Source: Flagellimonas_B algarum (lineage in GTDB: Bacteria; Bacteroidota; Bacteroidia; Flavobacteriales; Flavobacteriaceae). From it: a stretch of DNA of 64,000 nt. The translations under genes and the position numbers were made by a program. The DNA lies in assembly GCF_040513375.1 (NCBI RefSeq), contig NZ_JBEVTG010000002.1, positions 992,001-1,056,000 on the forward strand. Direction: 5' to 3'. Below the pieces are notes generated by a model that did not search any database, had not been told where the DNA came from, and saw only the letters and a list, made by a program, of their open reading frames with translations. This document shows positions 35,044 to 43,037 of this stretch, one piece after another (the first letter of the stretch is position 1; each line of letters opens with the position of its first letter).

Positions 35044-35466
35044 TTATTTTTCGTCAACTGACCGCAGGGCGAAAATCGGACTGCGATACGCCTGGTTGCA
35101 GAGTTGGATATAGAGGTTGTATTGATCTTGATTAAAGACGGCCAGCATCCGCTTGTCGATCCGTACCGAATTGTTGCGCATGCTATCGAGCAGGTCGCGG
35201 TAATCGTACGACATCTTGAGCAGGTCTTCAGGCGAGCTCTGGGCGTGGTTCTTCAATAAGCGTTCGGCCCGCAGTTCGAAAATCTCGTTGCGGAACTTCA
35301 GTTCGGCCCCTAGATTACGCATCGTCTTCACCTGATCTTGGCTGAGTTGGAACACCTCGGCGATGATCTCATGATCGGGCCCACCGATCCCGAGCGAACA
35401 CAGGTCTTGTGCCCGACAAAGTCCGGAAACGGCCAATAGAATGAAAAAGAGTAGTTTTCGAGTCAA
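35044..35466 (-). CDS. Hypothetical exported helical protein
   Basis: A 140-residue protein with signal peptide ([20 protein letters not shown]) and a helical body ([40 protein letters not shown]). The FQLSQDQ...Q.NLY arrangement resembles small Spy-like or LTXXQ proteins, but no firm match can be made. It ends 55 bases upstream of the pyrD start. Confidence 0.6.
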   Translation of the reverse strand: MTRKLLFFILLAVSGLCRAQDLCSLGIGGPDHEIIAEVFQLSQDQVKTMRNLGAELKFRNEIFELRAERLLKNHAQSSPEDLLKMSYDYRDLLDSMRNNSVRIDKRMLAVFNQDQYNLYIQLCNQAYRSPIFALRSVDEK

Positions 35467-35543
35467 AAGCGGTTGGTTAGGTTAATCGGGGAAAGGTAAC
35501 CGAACTTGGTCCATTTGATTAAAATATCCGACCGAATAAGCAT

Positions 35544-35551
35544 TATTTTTG
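35544..35551 (+). promoter_or_regulatory. -7 promoter element of pepT
   Basis: TATTTTTG fits TAnnTTTG and lies 16 bases before the pepT start. A TTTG at 35516 is further upstream than the usual spacing. Confidence 0.4.
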
Positions 35552-35567
35552 ATGAAAACCACTTTTT

Positions 35568-36794
35568 ATGGAAAAACTGCTACCCCGTTTTCTGGAATAT
35601 GTCGCCATTGACACCCAGAGCGATCCCAAATCGACCACTACCCCAAGCACTAAAAAACAACTGGACCTGGCCAAAAAACTGGTTATGGAACTGCACCAGA
35701 TCGGCATGCAGGAGGTCGCCATCGACGGCAACGGCTACATTATGGCCACCCTGCCCAGTAATATCGACAAAGAGGTACCCGTCATCGGCTTCATCTCCCA
35801 TTACGATACCACCCCTGATTTTACGGGCACTAACGTCAAACCCCAGATCATTGAAAACTACGATGGGGGCGACATCGTCTTGAACAAAGCCAAGAATATT
35901 GTGCTGTCACCCGATTATTTCGAAGACCTCAAGCAGTACGAAGGGCAGACCTTGATCACCACCGACGGCACCACCCTTTTGGGTGCCGATGACAAGGCCG
36001 GCGTAGCCGAGATCATCACGGCCATGGAGTTTTTGAAGGACCATCCTGAAATTCCCCATGGCAAGATCCGCATCGCTTTTACCCCCGATGAGGAAATCGG
36101 TCGCGGGGCTCACAAATTCGATGTCGCCAAATTCGGGGCCCAATGGGCCTATACCATGGACGGCAGCCAGATTGGGGAACTCGAATACGAAAATTTCAAT
36201 GCCGCTGGCGCCAAAGTCCGGTTCGCGGGCAAGAGCGTGCATCCCGGCTATGCCAAAGACAAAATGGTCAATGCGACCTTATTGATGAACGAGTTCATCA
36301 GCCTGCTCCCCAAACGGGAAATCCCGGAGACCACGGAAGACCGCGAAGGCTTTTTCCACGTGTACGAATGCCAGGGCGGTATCGAAGAGGCCGAATTACA
36401 ACTTATCATAAGGGATCATGACGCCCAGCATTTCGAGGCCCGAAAGGCCCTGATCGGTGATATCGCCCGCAAGATCAATGCAAAACACGCCGATGCGGTG
36501 AGCTTTGAGATCAGCGAGCAGTACCGCAACATGCGTGAAATGGTGGAACCCGTCTACCACATCGTTGAAATCGCCGAAGAAGCCATGCTGCAATTGGGCA
36601 TCGAACCCATTATCAAACCGATCCGTGGGGGTACCGATGGCTCCCAACTCAGTTTTATGGGCCTCCCCTGCCCCAACATCTTCGCTGGTGGTCATAACTT
36701 TCATGGCAAGTACGAATACGTGCCGTTACAAAGCATGCAGAAAGCCGTGGCGGTGATCGCAAAAATTTCCGAACTTACTGCTGCAAAATTCTAA
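35568..36794 (+). CDS. pepT: Peptidase T (tripeptidase)
   Basis: M20B zinc aminopeptidase that removes the N-terminal residue of tripeptides. Motifs: FISHYDTTPDFTG (first zinc ligands His and Asp), LLGADDKAGVAEI (bridging Asp), TPDEEIGRGAHKF (catalytic Glu-Glu), YTMDGSQIGELEYENFNA, RGGTDGSQLSFMG, and the last zinc histidine in AGGHNFHGKYE. 408 residues, standard length. Followed three bases later by a YdeI-like gene. Confidence 0.95.
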   Translation: MEKLLPRFLEYVAIDTQSDPKSTTTPSTKKQLDLAKKLVMELHQIGMQEVAIDGNGYIMATLPSNIDKEVPVIGFISHYDTTPDFTGTNVKPQIIENYDGGDIVLNKAKNIVLSPDYFEDLKQYEGQTLITTDGTTLLGADDKAGVAEIITAMEFLKDHPEIPHGKIRIAFTPDEEIGRGAHKFDVAKFGAQWAYTMDGSQIGELEYENFNAAGAKVRFAGKSVHPGYAKDKMVNATLLMNEFISLLPKREIPETTEDREGFFHVYECQGGIEEAELQLIIRDHDAQHFEARKALIGDIARKINAKHADAVSFEISEQYRNMREMVEPVYHIVEIAEEAMLQLGIEPIIKPIRGGTDGSQLSFMGLPCPNIFAGGHNFHGKYEYVPLQSMQKAVAVIAKISELTAAKF

Positions 36795-36797
36795 GCG

Positions 36798-37400
36798 ATG
36801 GACACCGCCGAAAAAATCGAGGCCTATTACGGCAAACCCGACCCCTTTCAAGAAGCCCTGACCGTATTGCGCGACATCGCCTTGAAAACCGAGGCCGAAG
36901 AATCGTTCAAATGGAATTTTCCGGTCTACACCATCTATAACAAAAATGTCTTCGGCATCTGCCGCTTCAAATCGCATTTCGGGGTGTGGTTTTTTAACGG
37001 CGTCTTTTTGAGCGACCCCAAAGGGGTTTTGGAAAATGCCCAAGAAGGCAAGACCAAGGCCATGCGGCATTGGAAATTCGAAACCCCACAAGCCATTGAC
37101 GAACAAGGGGTGCTACACTATATGCAAGAGGCCATTGAAAACCAAAAACTGGGCAAAACAATCAAACCGGCCCGAAGCAAGGTGGCCGAGGTGGAGCTCC
37201 CAGCATTGTTAGCGGAAGCTTTGGCGAAATACCCTGCTTTGAAAGCGAATTTCGAAGGCCTAAGTCCCTACAAGCAAAAGGAATACTGTGAATACATCGC
37301 TACCGCCAAACAGGATAAGACCAAGGCGCGGCGCATGGAAAAGATCCTTCCCATGATCGAAGACGGCATCGGGCTCAACGATGCTTATCGCAACTGCTGA
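36798..37400 (+). CDS. YdeI/OmdA-type protein with DUF1801 domain
   Basis: A 200-residue cytoplasmic protein. An N-terminal DUF1801 domain (FKWNFPVYTIYNKNVFGICR; WFFNGVFLSDP) is followed by a C-terminal OmdA-like segment (LAKYPALKANFEGLSPYKQK, then EYCEYIATAKQDKTKARRME). YdeI in Bacillus has been linked to peptide resistance, though the role in Bacteroidota is not known. Its stop codon forms a TGATCA palindrome with the stop of the next, convergent gene. Confidence 0.85.
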   Translation: MDTAEKIEAYYGKPDPFQEALTVLRDIALKTEAEESFKWNFPVYTIYNKNVFGICRFKSHFGVWFFNGVFLSDPKGVLENAQEGKTKAMRHWKFETPQAIDEQGVLHYMQEAIENQKLGKTIKPARSKVAEVELPALLAEALAKYPALKANFEGLSPYKQKEYCEYIATAKQDKTKARRMEKILPMIEDGIGLNDAYRNC

Positions 37401-38753
37401 TCACACCTTCGGCAGCTTCCAACCATTGTGGTATTCCGGCACCATCAAGCTGTTGGCCTGGGCATTGTCAAATCGATGGGTTTCTTCGTTCCAATAAATG
37501 CGCGTACCCGTTTTAAAGGCCAGGTTGCCCATATGGCACACCATGGCGGCATCATAACCCACTTCGATCGGGGCCTTGAGATGTTCGATCTCCCGTGATT
37601 TCACCACCTCGATAAAATTGGCCGTATGCAAATCGAGTCCGTTGCCTTGGTTGGTCTGTAGGGGCACCGCCTCGATTTTGGGGCCGAGGTTTTTGTCCCA
37701 GCCCTGGCGCTCGTCTTCAGGCCGTACTTCCCATCCCCCGCGATCTAGGATGAGGGTGCCGTTGTTCCCGATAAAGGCGATGCCGTGATCCCGGCCGTAA
37801 TTGCCCCCGTCGATGCCGGTGGCATGTTCCCATAGGATGGAGAAGTTATCGTATTCATAGACCGTCTGTAACGTATCGGGAGTCTCTTGGGCATCATCGG
37901 GATAGGCGAATTTACCGCCCAAGGCCATGACCGATTTCGGTCGAGCGGCCTGCATGCCGTAAAGCGCATAATCCATCAAATGCACCCCCCAGTCGGTCAT
38001 GAGTCCCCCTGCGTAATCCCAGAACCAGCGGAAACTGAAATGAAAGCGGTTGGCATTGAAGGCCCGCATAGGGGCCGGACCCAGCCACATCGCATAATCG
38101 ACCCCATCGGGAACGGCTGCGTCGGGTTGTAGCGGGATGGAGTCCATCCACCCCTGATAGGCCCAGGCTTTGGCAAGGCGGATCTGCCCTAGTTTTCCGG
38201 AATGCACATAATTGATCGCATCCACAAAATGGGGCTGGCTGCGTTGCCATTGCCCAATCTGCACCACCCGATCGCTTTGTTGTACCAGGCTCAGCATGGC
38301 TTCACTTTCGGCGATGGAATTGGCAATGGGTTTTTCACAATAGACGTCCTTTCCGGCCATCAGGGCATCGGCCAGTTGCAGGCAGTGCCAGTGATCCGGG
38401 GTGCCAATGATGACCACATCGACATCCTTGCTATCGAGCAATTTGCGGTAATCGGTATACCACTGTGGTTTTTTGAGGCCCGCGGTCTCCAAATCCGCAG
38501 TGCGGGAGGCCAAGACGCTTTCATCCACATCACAAAGGGCGACGACCTCGGTTTCGGATAGTTTCAGCATGGAGATCAAGTCCGTAAAGCCCATGCCCCG
38601 ACAGCCGATGACCCCGACTTGGATGCGGTCGTTCGGACCCACCCTTTGGCGGATGCTCGCCAAGGCCTCGATCGGAAATAGGGTAGCGGCACCCAAACCG
38701 GCCGCATAACGGAATCCTTCCTTTAAAAAACGTCTTCGTGTCGCCATATCCAA
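37401..38753 (-). CDS. Exported Gfo/Idh/MocA family oxidoreductase
   Basis: A 450-residue NAD(P)-dependent sugar or cyclitol oxidoreductase with a twin-arginine signal (TRRRFLKEGFRYAAGLGAA). The Rossmann part starts VGVIGCRGMGFTDL, and the family's EKP motif is in VYCEKPIANS. The C-terminal domain (DWGVHLMDYALYG; ...HDHGIAFIGNNGTLI) is typical of the Bacteroidota secreted members often annotated GH109 or dehydrogenase. ATG at 38753 or 38747 both precede the Tat motif. The substrate is unknown. Confidence 0.9.
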   Translation of the reverse strand: MDMATRRRFLKEGFRYAAGLGAATLFPIEALASIRQRVGPNDRIQVGVIGCRGMGFTDLISMLKLSETEVVALCDVDESVLASRTADLETAGLKKPQWYTDYRKLLDSKDVDVVIIGTPDHWHCLQLADALMAGKDVYCEKPIANSIAESEAMLSLVQQSDRVVQIGQWQRSQPHFVDAINYVHSGKLGQIRLAKAWAYQGWMDSIPLQPDAAVPDGVDYAMWLGPAPMRAFNANRFHFSFRWFWDYAGGLMTDWGVHLMDYALYGMQAARPKSVMALGGKFAYPDDAQETPDTLQTVYEYDNFSILWEHATGIDGGNYGRDHGIAFIGNNGTLILDRGGWEVRPEDERQGWDKNLGPKIEAVPLQTNQGNGLDLHTANFIEVVKSREIEHLKAPIEVGYDAAMVCHMGNLAFKTGTRIYWNEETHRFDNAQANSLMVPEYHNGWKLPKV

Positions 38754-38793
38754 TGAATTTGCTTGAAGATAGCGATTTCAGATCAGCGCAAAA

Positions 38794-38818
38794 AAAAAGC
38801 ACCTTTAAGGTGCTTTTT
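38794..38818 (-). terminator. Terminator of yajC
   Basis: Perfect 12-bp arms AAAAAGCACCTT / AAGGTGCTTTTT around one base, with a longer T-run on the minus strand. It lies 19 bases past the yajC stop. Confidence 0.8.
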
Positions 38819-38836
38819 CCAACAACTAGAGGTTGT

Positions 38837-39124
38837 TTATTTTTTAGCCGGGGCGTTCAATTTGGTGCTCATCTCCATCGAAATGGCCGAACGGTCGAAC
38901 TTCAAGCGACCGGCCATGGTTTCGATGACACACGAATTGTCTTTGTCGTTCAAATCGACCACCTTACCGTACAAGCCGCTTTTGGTGATGATCTTGTCCC
39001 CTTTCTTTAGGGCCTCGGCAAATTTCTTTTCATCCTTCTGACGTTTGATCTGGGGGCGGATCATAAAGAAATACGCCACCACGAAAATCAAGATCAGTGG
39101 AAAAAACTGTCCTAATCCTTCCAT
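38837..39124 (-). CDS. yajC: Preprotein translocase subunit YajC
   Basis: A 95-residue inner-membrane protein of the SecDF-YajC complex. One N-terminal helix (LILIFVVAYFFMI) then the YajC signature RPQIKRQKDEKKFAEALKKG and DKIITKSGLYGKVVDL. Standard length. Follows the DUF1573 gene with nine bases between, and ends at a strong terminator. Confidence 0.93.
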   Translation of the reverse strand: MEGLGQFFPLILIFVVAYFFMIRPQIKRQKDEKKFAEALKKGDKIITKSGLYGKVVDLNDKDNSCVIETMAGRLKFDRSAISMEMSTKLNAPAKK

Positions 39125-39133
39125 AAATGTGAT

Positions 39134-39613
39134 TTAGCTTTTCACCGGTCCGACAGGAGCGGCACCCTTAGGGTTGACGAAAGCTTTGATTCGTAATAGT
39201 TCGGAACCTTTTTCGGTATTGGCAGTAACAGTGATCGTCTTGGTCACCTGATTTTGCCCGGATCCGTTGAATTTGACCAAAAGTTCACCGCTTTCACCTG
39301 GGGCGATCGGAGTGTTCTTTGGGTAATCCGGTACGGTACATCCACAGCTGCTCTTGGCATCGGTGATGATCAAGGGCGCGTTTCCGGTATTGGTGAATGT
39401 AAAGACGGTTTCCTGAGGGGTTCCTTGTTCGATGGGGCCGAAATCGTGCTCCGACTTCTCAAACGACATGATCGGTAGGTTTTTGGCGACCTCATCACGT
39501 TCCGAAGCGGTCTCCACATTATCGGCAACGACCTTCTTACTCGCTTTTTCCTTACACGACACGGTCGATACCGCCAAGGCCAACACAAACAGGCCTAAAA
39601 ATGCTTTTTTCAT
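39134..39613 (-). CDS. DUF1573 lipoprotein
   Basis: A 159-residue exported protein; the N-terminus MKKAFLGLFVLALAVSTVSC ends in a lipobox cysteine. The DUF1573 immunoglobulin-like domain is clear: SEHDFGPIEQGTPQETVFTF, TNTGNAPLIITDAKSSCGCT, and PIAPGESGELLVKFNGSG. Function unknown. It is located between nusB and yajC, a usual arrangement in this group, and has its own -7 element upstream. Confidence 0.9.
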   Translation of the reverse strand: MKKAFLGLFVLALAVSTVSCKEKASKKVVADNVETASERDEVAKNLPIMSFEKSEHDFGPIEQGTPQETVFTFTNTGNAPLIITDAKSSCGCTVPDYPKNTPIAPGESGELLVKFNGSGQNQVTKTITVTANTEKGSELLRIKAFVNPKGAAPVGPVKS

Positions 39614-39635
39614 TTTTTGATTTTTTTATTCCAGA

Positions 39636-39643
39636 CAAAAATA
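39636..39643 (-). promoter_or_regulatory. -7 promoter element of the DUF1573-yajC unit
   Basis: TATTTTTG on the minus strand, 22 bases before the DUF1573 start. Confidence 0.4.
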
Positions 39644-39655
39644 GCGAATTCCTAT

Positions 39656-40603
39656 TTAAAGCAAGCCGCGTCCTATTTTCTGCATTTTCCCGGTGGTCTT
39701 GTATTCCTTGACCAGTTTGTCAAGGATCCCATTGATGAAGATGCTGCTTTTAGGGGTCGAATATTCCTTGGCGATCTCAAGGTATTCGTTAATGGTCACT
39801 TTTTCGGGAATGGATGGGAAATTCAACAGTTCGCAAATGCCCATTTTCAACAGGATGTGGTCGATTTCGGCAATGCGGTCCTTATCCCAGTTCGGGGTTT
39901 TGGCCTGGATTTCCTTTTCCCAGCTGTCGTTGTTCAACAAGGTCTTGACCAGCAAGTCCTTCGCGAAGACCATATCCTGTTCGTCTTTCAGGAGTCGGGG
40001 TAAAAAGAAACCGGGGTTGTTGGACTCCGATGCCTTTTTGAACCGCTTGACCAAAAAGGTGTTTACGATCGGAAAATCATCGACCCAGGTCAGTTTATCG
40101 TCTTCGTAGTACTCATAGATCTTTTCATTGGGGGCGATGATATTCTTGAACACGGTGACGATGAAGTCGCGATCCTGGGCATAGGAAGCCTCCTCTGACA
40201 TCATGTACTGTTCGTACCGATCACTGCCGACGATATCGTCATAGATGTTCTTGACGTATTGTTCGTTCAGGTACCAGTTTTCCAACTTGCGTTTGGCCAG
40301 GGCTTTTTTCAGCTCCTCATCGGCCACCAATTGGACCAACAGGCGGTTTTCGATGAATTTTTTATTGTTCGGATAGCGTTGTGTGGTATCGGCCAGGTAT
40401 TTTTTGGCCGCGTGCGAAACATGCTTCTCGGCAAGTTTATGAAGTTCGATGAACAGGCTCAACGACAGCAAATAGAGCGTGTACATGTTCTCGATACTGA
40501 CTTTCAAGAACTTTTCCTGTTTTTCCAAAGAATCGTCTTTCGACTGTATCAATGCGTAAATGCATTGCATTACTTTAACTCGGATATGCCTTCGTGTGAG
40601 CAT
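39656..40603 (-). CDS. nusB: Transcription antitermination factor NusB
   Basis: A 315-residue NusB with the long N-terminal extension common in Bacteroidota. It starts MLTRRHIRVKVMQCIYALIQ, and the NusB domain proper is at the C-terminus (LLNDSWEKEIQAKTPNWDKD, RIAEIDHILLKMGICELLNF, TINEYLEIAKEYSTPKSSIF). It binds boxA RNA with NusE to prevent premature termination in rRNA operons. Divergent from the ABC exporter. Confidence 0.93.
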   Translation of the reverse strand: MLTRRHIRVKVMQCIYALIQSKDDSLEKQEKFLKVSIENMYTLYLLSLSLFIELHKLAEKHVSHAAKKYLADTTQRYPNNKKFIENRLLVQLVADEELKKALAKRKLENWYLNEQYVKNIYDDIVGSDRYEQYMMSEEASYAQDRDFIVTVFKNIIAPNEKIYEYYEDDKLTWVDDFPIVNTFLVKRFKKASESNNPGFFLPRLLKDEQDMVFAKDLLVKTLLNNDSWEKEIQAKTPNWDKDRIAEIDHILLKMGICELLNFPSIPEKVTINEYLEIAKEYSTPKSSIFINGILDKLVKEYKTTGKMQKIGRGLL

Positions 40604-40726
40604 GTAAAAGAACTTTTGGTGAGGTGGTTATGTTTCACATCGGCAAAAGTAAACTTATATTTCCATCCCACCTATGGATTCAAATTTCTTATCAGTTTTA
40701 TAACATTTCTTTCATTTCTTATCCGC

Positions 40727-40734
40727 TATCTTTG
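40727..40734 (+). promoter_or_regulatory. -7 promoter element of the ABC exporter
   Basis: TATCTTTG, an exact TAnnTTTG, 26 bases before the start at 40761. The divergent nusB has TACTTTTG on the minus strand at 40644-40651, so the two promoters lie back to back. Confidence 0.5.
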
Positions 40735-40760
40735 GCCACCAAGACCGCCGCCGGCCCTTT

Positions 40761-42509
40761 ATGAAAGAACTACGCCACCTCAATAAATACTTCAAGAAAT
40801 ATTGGCTCAAACTGCTGTTGGGCATTGTGATCACCATCATCGCCAGGGTCTTCTCTTTGGTCATGCCCTCTTACGTCAGCAAGTCGGTCGATACGATCAA
40901 TGCCTATATGGCCGATAGCATTACGGCCGGTACGGTGCAGGCCAGACTGTTCGAGTACATCCTGATCATCATCGGGGCGGCCCTCTTGTCGGGCTTGTTC
41001 ACCTTTTTGATGCGGCAGACCATCATCAACGTCTCACGTTATATCGAATACGATCTCAAGAATGAAGTGTTCGACCACTACCAATTCCTGAACTTGAATT
41101 TCTACAAGCGCAACCGGATCGGGGATCTCATGAACCGCATCAGTGAAGACGTCACCCAAGTGCGCATGTATGGCGGACCGGTCATCATGTACGGCATCCA
41201 AACCCTGACACTGTTCGTCTGCTTGATTCCGCTGATGTTCATCAAGGCACCGACCATCGCCTTTTACACCCTGATCCCACTACCGATCTTGTCGTACTTG
41301 ATCTACCAGATCAGTCGCATCATCCACAAACGCAGCACCAGGGTCCAGGAGTTTTTATCGACGCTGTCGACTTTTACCCAAGAATCCTTTTCCGGGGTTT
41401 CGGTCATCAAAGCCTATACCCTGGAACCCAAGATCAATCAAGACCTGGCCGATTTGGCGGTCGAGGGCAAAGACACCAGTATGGACTTGGCCAAAGTCAA
41501 TGCCTGGTTCTTTCCGCTGATGATCTTATTGATCGGTGTGAGTAATATTTTCGTGATTTATATTGGAGGGAAGCAATACATCAATGGGGAAATCAGCTTG
41601 GGTATCATTGCGGAATTCATCCTCTATGTCAATATGCTGACCTGGCCCGTAGCCGTTGTCGGATGGTTGACGTCGATCGTGCAACGGGCGGAAGCCTCCC
41701 AAAAACGGATCAACGAATTCTTACACGAACAACCCAGCATCAAAAACGAAATCGAGGCGTTGACCCCGATCAAGGGCAAGATCGCCTTCCGCAATGTGAG
41801 CTTCACCTATGAAGACACCAATATCGAAGCCCTGAACGATGTGTCGTTCACGATCGAATCCGGTGAAACGGTAACCATTCTCGGTAAGACCGGTTCGGGC
41901 AAGTCGACCATCTTGGATCTCGTGGCCCGATTGTACGATGTATCGGCCGGTGAAATCCAAATCGATGACCGTCCGATCCAAGAACTGAACCTGAACAGCC
42001 TGCGCAGTTCGATCGGTGCCGTACCCCAAGACGCCTTCCTGTTTTCAGACACCATTGAGAACAACATCCGTTTCGGCAAGGAAGAGGCCACCAAGGCCGA
42101 AGTCGAGGCCGTTGCCAAAAAGGCGGTGGTACACGACAACATCATCGGCTTTGCCAAACAATACGACACCATTCTCGGTGAGCGGGGTATCACCTTGAGC
42201 GGGGGGCAAAAGCAACGGGTCTCCATTGCCAGGGCCTTGTTGAAAGACCCGCACATCTACTTATTCGACGACTGCCTGTCGGCCGTTGACACCGAGACCG
42301 AAGAAGAAATCCTCAAAAACCTGAAGCAGGCCTCGGCTGAAAAAACGACCTTAATCGTTAGTCATAGGGTCTCTTCGGCGATCAATGCCGACAAGATCCT
42401 AATCTTGGAAAACGGCAAGATCATACAGCAGGGAACCCACGAAGAACTGCTGAATTCAGAGGGGTATTACCGCCAATTATACCACGATCAGCTCTCCGGG
42501 AAAGAATAA
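40761..42509 (+). CDS. ABC transporter, fused permease and ATPase (exporter type)
   Basis: A 582-residue half-transporter acting as a dimer. Residues 1-~320 carry six membrane helices (LLLGIVITIIARVFSLVMPS; RYIEYDLKNEVFDHYQFLNL). The ATPase domain has Walker A GKTGSGKST, Q-loop GAVPQDAFLF, signature LSGGQKQR, Walker B IYLFDDCLSAVD and the switch His in LIVSHR. It is similar to lipid or multidrug exporters of the MsbA/MdlB type; substrate unknown. Confidence 0.93.
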   Translation: MKELRHLNKYFKKYWLKLLLGIVITIIARVFSLVMPSYVSKSVDTINAYMADSITAGTVQARLFEYILIIIGAALLSGLFTFLMRQTIINVSRYIEYDLKNEVFDHYQFLNLNFYKRNRIGDLMNRISEDVTQVRMYGGPVIMYGIQTLTLFVCLIPLMFIKAPTIAFYTLIPLPILSYLIYQISRIIHKRSTRVQEFLSTLSTFTQESFSGVSVIKAYTLEPKINQDLADLAVEGKDTSMDLAKVNAWFFPLMILLIGVSNIFVIYIGGKQYINGEISLGIIAEFILYVNMLTWPVAVVGWLTSIVQRAEASQKRINEFLHEQPSIKNEIEALTPIKGKIAFRNVSFTYEDTNIEALNDVSFTIESGETVTILGKTGSGKSTILDLVARLYDVSAGEIQIDDRPIQELNLNSLRSSIGAVPQDAFLFSDTIENNIRFGKEEATKAEVEAVAKKAVVHDNIIGFAKQYDTILGERGITLSGGQKQRVSIARALLKDPHIYLFDDCLSAVDTETEEEILKNLKQASAEKTTLIVSHRVSSAINADKILILENGKIIQQGTHEELLNSEGYYRQLYHDQLSGKE

Positions 42510-42586
42510 ACGAAAAAGTTGGTAGGTTAGCTTTTTTTTTACATTTTTGGTAGAATTAAGTAACAAACCCCCTTTGAACACTTACC

Positions 42587-42958
42587 ATGGGCGATAAAGA
42601 TTTAATGGACCAAGAGGAGATTTACTCCAAAGTTTTACGGGCCGGAAGAAGAACCTACTTTTTTGATGTTAGAAGCACCAAGGCCGGGGACTACTATTTG
42701 ACCATAACCGAAAGCAAGAAGTTCACCCATGACGATGGGTCGTTCCATTATAAGAAACACAAGATTTATCTCTACAAAGAGGACTTCGGCGCCTTTAAGG
42801 ACATCATGGAAGAAATGATGGACTATATCATCGATGAGAAAGGGCTCGAAGTGATTTCGGAACGCCACCAAAAAGATTTTAAAAAGGAAGAGGAATCGCC
42901 TAGTGAAAACGGCACCGCTTCCGGAAGCTTCACCGATGTCAGTTTCGACGACATCTGA
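42587..42958 (+). CDS. DUF3276 (PUR-alpha-like) protein
   Basis: A 123-residue protein with the PUR-alpha-like nucleic-acid-binding fold: EIYSKVLRAGRRTYFFDVRS, then DYYLTITESKKFTH and HKIYLYKEDFGAFKDIMEEM. Bacteroidota DUF3276 proteins are small single-strand DNA/RNA binders. The tail is acidic and flexible. It ends before a strong terminator. Confidence 0.88.
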   Translation: MGDKDLMDQEEIYSKVLRAGRRTYFFDVRSTKAGDYYLTITESKKFTHDDGSFHYKKHKIYLYKEDFGAFKDIMEEMMDYIIDEKGLEVISERHQKDFKKEEESPSENGTASGSFTDVSFDDI

Positions 42959-42981
42959 AATATGTTAAAAAAAACCCTAAG

Positions 42982-43008
42982 AACGACCGCTAACGCCGGT
43001 CGTTTTTT
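42982..43008 (+). terminator. Terminator of the DUF3276 gene
   Basis: Stem AACGACCG / CGGTCGTT with a seven-base loop, followed by a run of T. Confidence 0.8.
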
Positions 43009-43037
43009 ATTTTAGGAGCGACTAATCCGAACTCAAA